Below are positions 17,204 through 26,223 of a stretch of 63,001 nucleotides of DNA, piece after piece. The position numbers were made by a program, and so were the translations under genes. The number at the start of each line of letters is the position of its first letter. Within the stretch, counting starts at the first letter, position 1. Below the pieces are notes generated by a model. The model made no database searches, was not told the origin of the DNA, and worked only from the letters and a program-made list of their open reading frames with translations. This stretch comes from an uncultured Clostridia bacterium (lineage in GTDB: Bacteria > Bacillota > Clostridia > Oscillospirales > Acutalibacteraceae), in NCBI GenBank assembly GCA_947630835.1, contig CANRIZ010000015.1, forward strand, positions 1 through 63,001, written 5' to 3'.

Positions 17204-18031
17204 TTATTCTCCCGTCAACGCTTTGTAAATATCTCCCTTTTTAAGCTTAGTTCTCTTTGCCGTTTCCTTTGCCGCCTCGTTTACCGCCGCGCCGTTTTTA
17301 ACAAGCTCCTTTGCAAGCAAAACCGCTTCCTCGAGGCTTATTTTTTTGTCTGATTCCGACGGCGCGCCCTCGATTACCAAAACGTACTCCCCTTTAGGCG
17401 TTTCGTTTGAATATTTCTCGCACGCAAGGGAGAGGGTTGTTCTTTCCACCGTTTCGTGGATTTTGGTAAGCTCTTTTATCACGGCTATTCTCCTGTCGCC
17501 GAGACAGGCGTATAAATCGGAAAGCGTAGCCCGCAGCTTGTGCGGAGCTTCGTAGAAAACCATGGTTCTTTTTTCGTCCGTTATGCTTTCAAGATGCTCC
17601 CGCCTGCTCGGCTTATTCATACTCAAAAAGCCCTCGAACGTAAACCTGCCGCTTGGAAGCCCCGAAACGGCAACGGCGGTTGCAAAAGCCGTGGGCCCCG
17701 GTACCGCTTCGACCTTTATGCCGCTTGAAAGGCACAAATCCACCAGCTCCTCGCCCGGGTCGGAAATTGCGGGCATACCCGCGTCCGTTACTATGGCGCA
17801 GTCCTCGCCGTTTTTAATTCTTTCAAGTATAATTTCGCCCTTTTCCCGACGGTTATGTTCAAAATAGCTTATCATAGGCTTTTTTATGCCGAAATGATTT
17901 AAAAGCTTCAGCGTAACCCTTGTATCCTCGGCGGCAATAAAATCCGCCTGCGAAAGAACCTGAACGGCTCTCGGGGAAAAATCGGATAAATTACCGATAG
18001 GCGTGCCGACGACGTATAATTTTCCCGACAT
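17204..18031 (-). CDS. rsmI: 16S rRNA 2'-O-ribose C1402 methyltransferase RsmI
   Basis: RsmI methylates the ribose of C1402 in the decoding centre. The 275-residue protein has the tetrapyrrole-methylase fold motifs: LYVVGTPIGNLSDFSPRAV at the N terminus, AAEDTRVTLKLLNH, and TDAGMPAISDPGEELV. The ATG at 18031 is preferred to one 6 bp earlier (18037), because GGAGG is 7 bp from the former and only 1 bp from the latter. It follows the YabB-type gene directly, as in Bacillus (yabB, yazA, yabC). Confidence 0.93.
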   Translation of the reverse strand: MSGKLYVVGTPIGNLSDFSPRAVQVLSQADFIAAEDTRVTLKLLNHFGIKKPMISYFEHNRREKGEIILERIKNGEDCAIVTDAGMPAISDPGEELVDLCLSSGIKVEAVPGPTAFATAVAVSGLPSGRFTFEGFLSMNKPSRREHLESITDEKRTMVFYEAPHKLRATLSDLYACLGDRRIAVIKELTKIHETVERTTLSLACEKYSNETPKGEYVLVIEGAPSESDKKISLEEAVLLAKELVKNGAAVNEAAKETAKRTKLKKGDIYKALTGE

Positions 18032-18033
18032 AA

Positions 18034-18780
18034 TCATTCCTCCCTGTAGAGCCTTAAAATATCGTTCATTTCCTCCGAATAGCGGTCGTTTTCGGTGTAG
18101 ACGACAAAATTTTTCTCAACGGACAGTCCGCTTTTGCCGCCCGACTTTGCCTCTATCAGGCAAAGCCATGGCCTTTCGCCTTCCCTGCTGACTACAAGCC
18201 TGAGCCTTTTCGGCTCCAACTTATGATTTTTCATACCGAGCATTGCCTCAAACATTCTTTCGGGTCTTATACAGACGCAAAATCTTCCGCCGTATTTTAA
18301 AAGCGAAGCCGCCGCGCCGCAAACGTCCTCAAGCGTGCAAAGCGTTTCGTGACGGGCGATTTTATCGTTTTCCTTTGCGCTTTTTATCCCCGCGTTTTCC
18401 TTTTTGTAGGGAGGGTTCATACTTACTAAGTCAAACCGCCCCTGCGGAAGCTTGCCCTTTAAATCCTTTAAATCCGAGCAAACGGCAAAAACGCTTTCTT
18501 CAAGGCCGTTCATTTCAATGCTTCTTTGAAACTGCCCGAAGCCCTTTTGCTGAATTTCAACCCCGTAAACGGTTTTGCATATGCCGTCACGCTTCCACAA
18601 AAGCGGAATTATGCCGCAGCCCGTGCCCAAATCGCAGGCTGCGTCGCTTTTTTTGGCTGCGCAAAAACGGGCGAGCAGCATAGCGTCGGTGCCGAAGGTA
18701 TGCTCCCGCGATACAATAACGCCAACGCCGTTTCCGAGTATTTCGATATGTTCGTTTTCATTAAGGACAGTGTTTTTCAT
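18034..18780 (-). CDS. YabB/TrmN6-type tRNA1(Val) A37 N6-methyltransferase
   Basis: The protein (248 residues) is of the COG4123 group. SAM motif I is CDLGTGCGIIPLL (residues about 45-57), and the N6-adenine catalytic motif is NPPY within DLVSMNPPYKKENAG. E. coli TrmN6 methylates A37 of tRNA1(Val). The Bacillus neighbour YabB is of the same family, and the gene pair with rsmI is conserved, which supports the assignment. It ends at the rsmI start (TGA overlapping the alternative ATG). Confidence 0.82.
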   Translation of the reverse strand: MKNTVLNENEHIEILGNGVGVIVSREHTFGTDAMLLARFCAAKKSDAACDLGTGCGIIPLLWKRDGICKTVYGVEIQQKGFGQFQRSIEMNGLEESVFAVCSDLKDLKGKLPQGRFDLVSMNPPYKKENAGIKSAKENDKIARHETLCTLEDVCGAAASLLKYGGRFCVCIRPERMFEAMLGMKNHKLEPKRLRLVVSREGERPWLCLIEAKSGGKSGLSVEKNFVVYTENDRYSEEMNDILRLYREE

Positions 18781-18897
18781 AACGCTTTATTTTAGCACAT
18801 ATAAAATAAAAAGTAAACCGTCGGTATATTCAAGGTTCCGCCTCTGTTGCAAATATAAGGTCAAAACCGTAAATATCAATAAAAACAAGATAATAAA

Positions 18898-18926
18898 TTG
18901 ACTTTTTTTATATAAAATGATAAGAT
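18898..18926 (+). promoter_or_regulatory. Probable promoter of the phosphoesterase-symporter-GH2 operon
   Basis: TTGACT (18898-18903), 17 bp, then TAAGAT (18921-18926) lie about 50 bp before the first gene. The -10 is weak. No obvious catabolite-response element was seen between it and the ATG. Confidence 0.45.
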
Positions 18927-18975
18927 TTATATGGCATTATTAAAAGTTTAAACATATCTTGAAGCGAGGTGTTTT

Positions 18976-20361
18976 ATGGCCGGCAATTTTTCATTTTATC
19001 TGGTAACGGACCCTCATTTTTTTGAGCTTTCGCTCGGCGGCGAGGGCGAGGCTTATGAAGCGAGAAGCCGAACAGACCAAAAATGCGTTGCGGAAACCGG
19101 GGCTATTATTGACGCGGGATTTCAAAAAATTGCGAAAGACAGCGAAACCAACGTAATACTTATCCCCGGCGACCTTGTTTACAGGGGAGAACAAGCAAGC
19201 AACGAGGGCTTTATCAAAAAGCTTGAATGGCTTGAAGAGAGAGGAAAAACAATCTACGTAACCACCGCCCGCCACGACTACGGCGAAACGCCCTACCCGG
19301 TCGGCTTTGTGGGAAAAGAATGTGTGCCCGTCGAGGGTACGCCGAGGGAAAAGCTGCGGGAACTTTACCGTCACTACGGCTTCGATCAGGCCATTTCCGA
19401 GCATAAGTCGATGTCCTACGTTGTTCAGCTTACCGATTCAATCCGTCTTTTGGCGTTAAACTGCGACGGCGACTGCAAGGATTTCAGGGGTATTTGGCCC
19501 GACCAGCTCGCTTGGGCGCTTGAGCAAATCAAAGACGCTCACGAAAACGGCTGTTACATATTCGCCATGACTCATTACCCGCTTTTGCCTTTTTCTCCGT
19601 TTGCAAATCTTGCGGTCGATACTCATCTTACCGACTGGGAAACGCTTGCAAACACCTTTGCCGACGCAGGGCTTGACCTGATTTTCACGGGGCACATGCA
19701 TGCTCAGGCGGTCACGGAGTTCAAAAGCAAAAAGGGCAATATGATAACCGACGTACAAACGAGCAGCTTCGTCGGCTATCCCTGCGCGTACAGGAAAGTA
19801 ACCTTCCTTGACGACAACACGATAGACATTAAATCCTATACCATTGAGGATTTTGACTGGGACAAGGGCGGAAAAACCGCGGCGGAATATTTTACTTGGC
19901 GTTTTGACAGAATGATTACCGACATAATTGACGCCATGGCTTATGATTTTGCTTTCTTCACACGCCTTTTCGGAGGCCCCGAAAAGAACAAAAAGCTTAA
20001 AATTCCCGTTACCGCGGTCGGCAAAATTTTGCAGAAAATGACCGTTAAGGGACTTGGCAGGCTTTTGTTCTTCAAGGTTGACAAAAGCATTGAAAACATA
20101 CTTGTAAAGGATTTGGCGGTCGAGTTTGTGCGAAATATTTTCCGCGGAAACGAGCCGTATGTAGACGGCACGCCCGTAAACGACGCAGTCAGGAAGCTTT
20201 TAAAAAGGCTTCGTCCCATAACAAAAATTATCGAAAAAAAGGCGGGGGATAAGAATCCCGTACTCTCCGATATTGACAAGTTCGTTCTTGACACAATCGG
20301 GGACGAAAAGCAAAGGGATTACGACGCCGTTCTTAATATCAAATGGAAAAGAGAGGCTTAA
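18976..20361 (+). CDS. Calcineurin-like metallophosphoesterase with altered metal motif
   Basis: The 461-residue protein has metallophosphoesterase motifs D12-X-H14 (VTDPHFF), GDLVYRGE (D66), THYPLLP, and GHMH (239-242). The position of the canonical GNHD is ARHD (98-101), so the Asn metal ligand is Arg and Gly is Ala. No signal peptide is present, implying a cytoplasmic location. A C-terminal part (about 305-461) is helical and not recognised. It heads an operon with a sugar symporter and a GH2 glycosidase. A role on a phosphorylated or lipid-linked sugar would fit but is inference. ATG follows a GCGAGG ribosome site. Confidence 0.8.
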   Translation: MAGNFSFYLVTDPHFFELSLGGEGEAYEARSRTDQKCVAETGAIIDAGFQKIAKDSETNVILIPGDLVYRGEQASNEGFIKKLEWLEERGKTIYVTTARHDYGETPYPVGFVGKECVPVEGTPREKLRELYRHYGFDQAISEHKSMSYVVQLTDSIRLLALNCDGDCKDFRGIWPDQLAWALEQIKDAHENGCYIFAMTHYPLLPFSPFANLAVDTHLTDWETLANTFADAGLDLIFTGHMHAQAVTEFKSKKGNMITDVQTSSFVGYPCAYRKVTFLDDNTIDIKSYTIEDFDWDKGGKTAAEYFTWRFDRMITDIIDAMAYDFAFFTRLFGGPEKNKKLKIPVTAVGKILQKMTVKGLGRLLFFKVDKSIENILVKDLAVEFVRNIFRGNEPYVDGTPVNDAVRKLLKRLRPITKIIEKKAGDKNPVLSDIDKFVLDTIGDEKQRDYDAVLNIKWKREA

Positions 20362-20366
20362 TACAA

Positions 20367-21818
20367 ATGTCAGACGCAACCGTAACGGCAAAATCACTTG
20401 CCGACAACAACAAAAAGCAGGTGGGCACAGCCGAATTTGTAATGTACCTTGTGGCGGTGTTCTTCTACACTATGATGACGGGTATGGTGGGCAATTACAG
20501 AAACAATTACCTGTCCGACGTGCTTCAAATCAACAAAGATTACATTTCGATATTCAATTCCGTACTTCCCGTTGCGGGATTTATTATCAATTTCTTCGTT
20601 TCAATGTATATCGACGGCAGAAAGCCGAAAAAGGCGGGAAAATTCCGTCCGCTTATAAACCTTATGGCCGTACCTGCGGGCATTTTCCTTATCCTTACAT
20701 TTTGGGCGCCCAAAACGCTGAACGGAACGCTTCTGCTCGCATACCTTCTTATAGTCGCAATAGGCTGGACCGTTGCCACTAACTTCTGCGGCTCGCTTAA
20801 TATGATTTCAAACTTTATGACCTCCAATCTTAAAGAGCGTGACACGGTTATTTCCTTTAGGAGCATTTCCTCGGCGGTTGGCAATTCCGCTCCGCTTGTA
20901 GTTGTGCTTGTACTCAATTTAATTTGGAAAGACAATCTTGCCACTCAGTACCTTGCGGGAGCCGCGCTTTGCAGCGTTTTCGGCACGGTAACCATGCTTT
21001 TGAGTATGAGGCTTATAAAGGAAAGAGTTGCCTGCGCACCTACAAAGAAAAATCCGCTTGAAGGCATACTTGACATACTTAAAAACAAATACGCCTGGAC
21101 CATAATAGCTTCCGATTTTATAAAGACCTTCCGAAACATAGCCACGTTTATGGGCATTTATCTTGCGGTCGCCCTTTTGGGAAGCCCGAGCAAATTTCTG
21201 CTTTTCGGTCTTCCTACGGGCATAGGTACCGCGGTGGGTATGCTTATTATCAATTTCCTGTTAAAGAAATTCAATTCAAAGGTTCTTTACATAGCAAGCG
21301 GCATTTATTCGGTAATTATAAACGTGCTTGCGTTTGCGGCGGGCTACGCTTACTTTAAAAGCCCGAACCCCGTTTTGCAGATTCTGTTCATCGTATCGCT
21401 GTTCCTTATAGGTCTTCAATTCGGCGCTTCAAACCTGCTTCCCACTATGTTCCAGGCAGACGTGCTTGAAACAATTGAGCTTAAAACCAAAAAGAGACTT
21501 GACGCCTCACTTCCGTTTGTTATCGGCATAGGCACTACCATCAGCAGCGCGATTGCGGGCGCAATAGCTCCTCAAATTCTTTTCGACGAAGGTTCGCTTA
21601 TAGGCTATATACGTCCCATGGAAGTAAGCACGGGGCTTGTTTACCTTGAACAGTCCTTCCATACAAAGGTAGCCCTTCTTTTCTTCTACACGGTGTTCCA
21701 CGGACTTATGATGTTCCTTGCGGGCGTTCCGTTCTTCTTCTACAAGCTCACAGGCAAAACAAAAGAGGATATACACAATGCGGTTATAGCGCAGCGTGAA
21801 AATATGGAGAGTAAATAA
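20367..21818 (+). CDS. GPH-type (MelB-like) sugar:cation symporter
   Basis: The 483-residue protein has about 12 hydrophobic segments and fits the glycoside-pentoside-hexuronide branch of the major facilitator superfamily (FVMYLVAVFFYTMMTGMVGN; a basic loop DGRKPKKAGKFRP; and LLFFYTVFHGLMMFLAG near the end). The start is set at 20367, because GAGAGG lies 10 bp before it and 5 bp separate it from the upstream stop. An in-frame ATG at 20343 would overlap the phosphoesterase gene. The GH2 gene follows by 2 bp, so it probably imports the glycoside that enzyme cleaves. Confidence 0.85.
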   Translation: MSDATVTAKSLADNNKKQVGTAEFVMYLVAVFFYTMMTGMVGNYRNNYLSDVLQINKDYISIFNSVLPVAGFIINFFVSMYIDGRKPKKAGKFRPLINLMAVPAGIFLILTFWAPKTLNGTLLLAYLLIVAIGWTVATNFCGSLNMISNFMTSNLKERDTVISFRSISSAVGNSAPLVVVLVLNLIWKDNLATQYLAGAALCSVFGTVTMLLSMRLIKERVACAPTKKNPLEGILDILKNKYAWTIIASDFIKTFRNIATFMGIYLAVALLGSPSKFLLFGLPTGIGTAVGMLIINFLLKKFNSKVLYIASGIYSVIINVLAFAAGYAYFKSPNPVLQILFIVSLFLIGLQFGASNLLPTMFQADVLETIELKTKKRLDASLPFVIGIGTTISSAIAGAIAPQILFDEGSLIGYIRPMEVSTGLVYLEQSFHTKVALLFFYTVFHGLMMFLAGVPFFFYKLTGKTKEDIHNAVIAQRENMESK

Positions 21819-21820
21819 TT

Positions 21821-23578
21821 ATGGTTTTCAGTTTACATCCCACGCCGCAATTTGAGAGGGAAAATTACATTTCTCTTAACGGCGAATGGGATTTCGGCTT
21901 CGCAAAATCCGTTCCCGGGATATTCAGATTTTCCCAAAATGAAGAAAGGGCGTTCGGCATATACGTAAAGGCGAATTATCCCCATAAAATCACCGTGCCC
22001 TACTGCATAGAAAGTAAGCTGTCCGGCATAGGCTACACGGGCTTCGTAAACCTTGTGTGGTACAGAAAGACCGTTTCGCTTTCGCCCGACGGCAAGCGTG
22101 CAGTTCTTCATATAGGCGCTGCGGATTATTTGACAAGCGTAATAGTAAACGGAAAATTTATAGGCAGGCACAGAGGCGGCTACACTTCGTTTTCCTTTGA
22201 CGTTACGAACGCGGTAACCGACGGCGAAAACGAGATATTCATTCTCTGCGAGGACGACTGCAAAAACCGTTTCGTACCGAGCGGAAAGCAATCCGAAAAG
22301 CTCAAAAGCTACGGTTGCAGCTATACCCGAACCACGGGCATATGGCAAAGCGTTTTCATCGAGTACACGCCGGCGCATTACATAGCCGATTTCAAGCTCT
22401 TCCCCGACGTTGAAAATTCACGGCTTGGCATAAAGCTTGAATTGGGCGGCGAAAGCACCGTAACCGAGCTTGAAGCTCAGGCGTTTTTCGACGGAAAAGC
22501 TGTAGGCAGGGCGAGTACAAAAATTACAAAGGCGGGCGAGGCGGAATTGACGCTGAAGCTCGACGAAAAGCATCTGTGGCAAGCGGGCAGGGGCGAGCTT
22601 TACGACCTTGAAATAAAATACGGCGAGGACAGAGTAAAATCCTACTTCGGGCTTCGCAGCGTTTGCATTGACGGTTATAAGTTCCTGATAAACGGTAAAA
22701 GCGTTTTTCAACGCCTTGTGTTGGACCAGGGCTTTTACAAAAACGGCATTTATACCGCCGCGGACGATGACGAAATAAAGCGGGATATTGAGCTTTCGAT
22801 GTCGCTGGGCTTTAACGGCGCAAGGCTTCATCAAAAGGTGTTTGACCCGAGATACCTGTATTTTTGCGATATTTCGGGCTATCTCGTCTGGGGAGAATAC
22901 GCAAGCTGGGGCTTTGACATTTCGTCAAAATTCGGCGTAAGATTTTTTGCAAACGAATGGCGGGAGGCTTTAAAGCGCGATTTCAACCATCCGTCGATTA
23001 TAGGCTGGTGTCCGTTTAACGAAACCTGGGATTACAAAAAACGGCCGCAGTACGACAAGCTTATAAGCTATATTTACGAACTGACCAAGCGGCTCGACCC
23101 CACCCGACCGTGCATCGACGCAAGCGGAAATTACCACGTTGCGACCGATATATACGATGTCCACGATTATAACGGCGACGTTGAATTTTTCAAAAATAAT
23201 TTTGACAAATTTTCCGACGGCGGCGAGCTTTACGAGCATGTTCTTATCGACCATCCCGGCAGGCAGAAATATCCCGGCGGGCTTCCCGTAATGGTAAGCG
23301 AATACGGCGGAATCAAATGGGAAGCGGACAGCGAATATAAAGCCTGGGGCTACGGCGAGGACGTTAAAACGCCCGAAGAATTTGCCGAAAGGTACTGCGG
23401 GCTTACAGACGCCCTTATAAACAACAAAAATATGTGCGGCTTTTGCTACACTCAGCTCTACGACGTCGAGCAGGAGCAGAACGGGCTTTTCACTTATACA
23501 AGGGAAAAGAAATTTTCGGATGAAATATACAAAAAAATCAAAGCCTCGAATACGCAGACAGCCTCAATAGAAAAATAA
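21821..23578 (+). CDS. Glycoside hydrolase family 2 (beta-galactosidase/glucuronidase-like)
   Basis: GH2 enzymes hydrolyse beta-glycosides with retention. The 585-residue protein has the N-terminal jelly-roll domain (NGEWDFGF, WYRKTVSLS), an immunoglobulin-like middle domain, and a TIM barrel (FNGARLHQKVFDPRYL). The acid/base is Glu401 in CPFNETWDY and the nucleophile Glu494 in VSEYGG. There is no signal peptide, so it acts on imported sugars. It is short for LacZ and closer in size to glucuronidase or mannosidase-type members; substrate is not determinable. It is last in its operon. Confidence 0.9.
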   Translation: MVFSLHPTPQFERENYISLNGEWDFGFAKSVPGIFRFSQNEERAFGIYVKANYPHKITVPYCIESKLSGIGYTGFVNLVWYRKTVSLSPDGKRAVLHIGAADYLTSVIVNGKFIGRHRGGYTSFSFDVTNAVTDGENEIFILCEDDCKNRFVPSGKQSEKLKSYGCSYTRTTGIWQSVFIEYTPAHYIADFKLFPDVENSRLGIKLELGGESTVTELEAQAFFDGKAVGRASTKITKAGEAELTLKLDEKHLWQAGRGELYDLEIKYGEDRVKSYFGLRSVCIDGYKFLINGKSVFQRLVLDQGFYKNGIYTAADDDEIKRDIELSMSLGFNGARLHQKVFDPRYLYFCDISGYLVWGEYASWGFDISSKFGVRFFANEWREALKRDFNHPSIIGWCPFNETWDYKKRPQYDKLISYIYELTKRLDPTRPCIDASGNYHVATDIYDVHDYNGDVEFFKNNFDKFSDGGELYEHVLIDHPGRQKYPGGLPVMVSEYGGIKWEADSEYKAWGYGEDVKTPEEFAERYCGLTDALINNKNMCGFCYTQLYDVEQEQNGLFTYTREKKFSDEIYKKIKASNTQTASIEK

Positions 23579-23644
23579 GCCTCAAAACAGCAAAAAGCGC
23601 CGCTTTTAAGTCTTGCGGCAAACGTTTTGAATTTCGGCAAAAAA

Positions 23645-23674
23645 CAGAGCGTCCGATATCGCTCGAACGCTCTG
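23645..23674 (+). terminator. Hairpin after the GH2 gene
   Basis: CAGAGCGT (23645-23652) and ACGCTCTG (23667-23674) form a perfect 8-bp stem followed by AAAATTTTATTT. It is a plausible first terminator for the plus-strand operon. Confidence 0.5.
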
Positions 23675-23753
23675 AAAATTTTATTTGATATCATCGGCAT
23701 AATAAGAGCCGTCGCAACGCGCAGCATAACGGCAACCGAAACAAAGCAAAAGA

Positions 23754-23787
23754 GAGAGGACTTCATTACAAATCCTCTCCCTTTTTT
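23754..23787. terminator. Bidirectional terminator between GH2 and nifU genes
   Basis: GAGAGGA (23754-23760) pairs with TCCTCTC (23773-23779) and is followed by CCTTTTTTT on the plus strand. The minus strand has a T/C-rich tail. It separates two convergent operons. Confidence 0.75.
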
Positions 23788-23801
23788 TAATTTGTTTTTA
23801 A

Positions 23802-24236
23802 TTATTCCGCGTGATGATGCTCGTAATTACAGCAATCCTCAACAAAAAGGCTCTTGTCGTATTCTATGCCGTGCTTCTCGTAATAATCCTTAATTGCCGC
23901 CTTGATAGCCTCCTCTGCAAGCACAGAGCAATGAATTTTAACCGCCGGAAGCCCGTCAAGCGCTTCAACAACCGCCTTGTTTGTAAGCTTGAGCGCTTCG
24001 GAAATAGGCTGCCCTTTAATCATATCCGTTGCCATGGAGGAGGTCGCTATTGCGGAAGCGCAGCCGTAGGTATTGAATTTAACATCGGTAATTATATCGT
24101 TTTCAACCTTGATGTACATTTTCATAATATCGCCGCATTTTGCGTTGCCTACCTCGCCTATACCGTCGGCGTCCTCAATTTTCCCGACGTTGTGCGGAGT
24201 TGCGAAATGCTCCATTACCTTTTCCGAATATTCCAT
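23802..24236 (-). CDS. nifU: NifU/IscU-type iron-sulfur cluster scaffold
   Basis: This 144-residue protein assembles Fe-S clusters with sulfur delivered by the upstream cysteine desulfurase. The scaffold cysteines are Cys34 (NAKCGDIMK), Cys59 (YGCASAIATS) and Cys103 (IHCSVLAEEAI). Its extra C-terminal end, CCNYEHHHAE, carries two Cys and three His and is not part of the core fold. It starts at the overlap with the nifS stop, so the pair is translationally coupled. Only the IscU-like domain is present, as in clostridial NifU homologues. Confidence 0.93.
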   Translation of the reverse strand: MEYSEKVMEHFATPHNVGKIEDADGIGEVGNAKCGDIMKMYIKVENDIITDVKFNTYGCASAIATSSMATDMIKGQPISEALKLTNKAVVEALDGLPAVKIHCSVLAEEAIKAAIKDYYEKHGIEYDKSLFVEDCCNYEHHHAE

Positions 24237-25420
24237 TACACATTACCTCTCTCTTTCTGTATTCTTTCCCAAAGCGGGGACATAGAGCGCAGTCTTTCTA
24301 TAATTTCCGGCACGCATTCAATTATATAATCGATTTCCTCCCGAGTATTATCCTCGCACAGAGAAAGTCTTAACGAGCCGTGCGCAACCTCATGCTTTAA
24401 GCCTATCGCAAGCAAAACGTGGCTCGGATCGAGCGAACCCGAGGTGCAGGCGGAACCCGAGGAAGCGGAAATGCCCTTCATATCAAGATAAAGCAAAAGC
24501 GATTCGCCCTCAACGCCCTCAAAGCTTATGTTTACATTGCCGGGCAGTCTGTTTTCCCTATCGCCGTTTAATCTGCTTGACTCTATTTTAAGAAGCCCGT
24601 CTATGAGCCTGTTTCTTAAAGCGGTCATCTTTTCCATATTGCTTTCAAGATTCTCGCTTGCCTCTTTTAACGCCGCCGCCATACCTGCCATGGCGTACAC
24701 AGCCTCCGTGCCTGCCCTTTTGCCGCTTTCCTGCGCTCCGCCCTCGATAAGATTGGGTATCCTTATCCCCTTTCTTATATAGAGCGCTCCTATGCCCTTG
24801 GGGCCGTGGAATTTGTGGCTCGACATTGAAAGCATATCAATATTCTGCGCCTTAACGTCTATGGGCAGATGCCCTACCGCCTGAACCGCGTCCGTATGGA
24901 AAATAACGCCCTTTTTGCGGCAAATTGCGCCTATTTCGGAAATGGGCTGAATTGTGCCTATTTCGTTGTTTGCGTACATTACGGTAACAAGAGCCGTGTC
25001 GTCCCTTATGGCTTTTTCAACGTCCTCCGGCTTAACTATGCCGTTTTCGTAAACGGGAAGATAGGTGATTTCGCAGCCGAACATTTCCTCAAGCCTTTTT
25101 ACCGTATGCAAAACCGCGTGATGCTCAAAGGCGGTGGTTATTATGTGCTTTTTCCCCTTTTTCGCCATCATTTCCGCAACGCCCTTAATAGCCCAGTTGT
25201 CCGCCTCGCTGCCGCCCGAGGTAAAATACAGCTCCTCGGGCAGAGCGTTAATTACCTCGGCTATCGTTTTGCGCGCCGCCTTAACGCCCTTATGAGCCTG
25301 CTGACCTATTTCGTAAAGGCTTGAAGCGTTGCCGAAGGTATCGGTAAGGTAAGGCTTCATAGCCTCGAGCGCGGTTTTTGAAAGCCTCGTGGTAGCCGCA
25401 TTATCCGCATATACTTTCAT
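24236..25420 (-). CDS. nifS: Cysteine desulfurase NifS/IscS
   Basis: The enzyme is PLP-dependent and releases sulfur from L-cysteine as persulfide for Fe-S cluster assembly. The 394-residue protein begins [14 protein letters not shown]. The PLP lysine is Lys203 in [13 protein letters not shown]-binding residues lie in [10 protein letters not shown], and the catalytic Cys325 is in [10 protein letters not shown]. The length is normal. It is cotranscribed with nifU from a strong promoter whose spacer and -10 lie within a palindrome. A Rrf2/IscR regulator gene is not in the window. Confidence 0.95.
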   Translation of the reverse strand: MKVYADNAATTRLSKTALEAMKPYLTDTFGNASSLYEIGQQAHKGVKAARKTIAEVINALPEELYFTSGGSEADNWAIKGVAEMMAKKGKKHIITTAFEHHAVLHTVKRLEEMFGCEITYLPVYENGIVKPEDVEKAIRDDTALVTVMYANNEIGTIQPISEIGAICRKKGVIFHTDAVQAVGHLPIDVKAQNIDMLSMSSHKFHGPKGIGALYIRKGIRIPNLIEGGAQESGKRAGTEAVYAMAGMAAALKEASENLESNMEKMTALRNRLIDGLLKIESSRLNGDRENRLPGNVNISFEGVEGESLLLYLDMKGISASSGSACTSGSLDPSHVLLAIGLKHEVAHGSLRLSLCEDNTREEIDYIIECVPEIIERLRSMSPLWERIQKERGNV

Positions 25421-25469
25421 ATTAACAACTCTTTTCCAAAATTCATACTTTTTTTATCGGAATTGAAAT

Positions 25470-25500
25470 ATATCATACAACAATAGTATGATATTGTCAA
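25470..25500 (-). promoter_or_regulatory. nifS-nifU promoter overlapped by a palindromic operator
   Basis: On the minus strand TTGACA (25495-25500), a 17 bp spacer and TATGAT (25472-25477) form a near-consensus promoter. A perfect inverted repeat, ATATCATAC-7 nt-GTATGATAT (25470-25494), covers the spacer and -10. This fits a repressor site, perhaps for an Rrf2-family Fe-S sensor by analogy with isc operons. Confidence 0.7.
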
Positions 25501-25556
25501 TATGATTTTATTACATTTTTTGACTGCGGATTAAAAATTTTCTTGTGCTTTGTGTT

Positions 25557-25586
25557 AAAAAAAAAGAAAGCCCCCGCAGGAGCTTC
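25557..25586 (-). terminator. Intrinsic terminator of queH
   Basis: On the minus strand GAAGCTCC and GGGGGCTTTC pair around TGC and are followed by a run of nine T. It lies 26 bp past the queH stop. Confidence 0.75.
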
Positions 25587-25611
25587 CCTTTAAAGAGGCT
25601 TTTAATAAGCT

Positions 25612-26223
25612 TCATTCAAACCAAATTGAAAATTTACAGCCGCAATAATTCTGGCGGTAGAGCCCAAGCTCCCTTGAAAGCTCCGTTGAACGCTTGTAGC
25701 CGTCCTTTTTCTTAAAATCGGAAATAAGATATTTTACGCCGTATTTTTCCGCAAACCGCAAGCCGATTTCGTTCAAGAGACGGGCGTTTTTATGAGGGCT
25801 TACGGAAAGAGTGGTGCAAAAATATTCCGCGCCCGTTTCCTTCGCCTTTTTCGCCGTTTCTTCAAGCCTTAATTTAAAGCACTCGGTACAGCGCTCGCCG
25901 CCCTCTTTTTCGTTTTCCAGCCCCTTTACCCGGCTGAAAAATTCTTCCGGCTCATATTGCGAATCCAAAAGCGTAATTCCCTCGGCAAATTCGCCGTTTC
26001 CCAAAAGCTTGCCGAATTGTTCGAGCCTTTTATAATATTCACTCTCGGGATAAATATTCGGATTGTAAAAATAAAGCTTTAGGGTAAAATACTCCTTGAG
26101 TCGTTCCAAAACTGCGCTTGAGCACGGCGCGCAACAACATTGAAGCAAAAGCACAGGCTTTTTCCCTGTGCTTTTTATATGTTCTGTTTCCTTTTCCATT
26201 TCGGATTGAAAATCGGTTTTCAT
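25612..26223 (-). CDS. queH: Epoxyqueuosine reductase QueH
   Basis: QueH (DUF208) converts epoxyqueuosine in tRNA to queuosine, as the non-orthologous replacement of QueG. The protein (203 residues) has the cysteine cluster CCCAPC at 29-34, then FYNPNIYPESEYYKR, and a second pair in GERCTECFKLRLEETA. These cysteines bind Fe-S in the family. It overlaps the upstream membrane-protein gene by 4 bp, so the two are coupled. Confidence 0.9.
   Translation of the reverse strand: MKTDFQSEMEKETEHIKSTGKKPVLLLQCCCAPCSSAVLERLKEYFTLKLYFYNPNIYPESEYYKRLEQFGKLLGNGEFAEGITLLDSQYEPEEFFSRVKGLENEKEGGERCTECFKLRLEETAKKAKETGAEYFCTTLSVSPHKNARLLNEIGLRFAEKYGVKYLISDFKKKDGYKRSTELSRELGLYRQNYCGCKFSIWFE

Noticed and set aside
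23579-23800. Small RNA or gene between the GH2 and nifU genes
   Set aside because: The space is explained by two terminators; no promoter or ribosome site with a frame was found.
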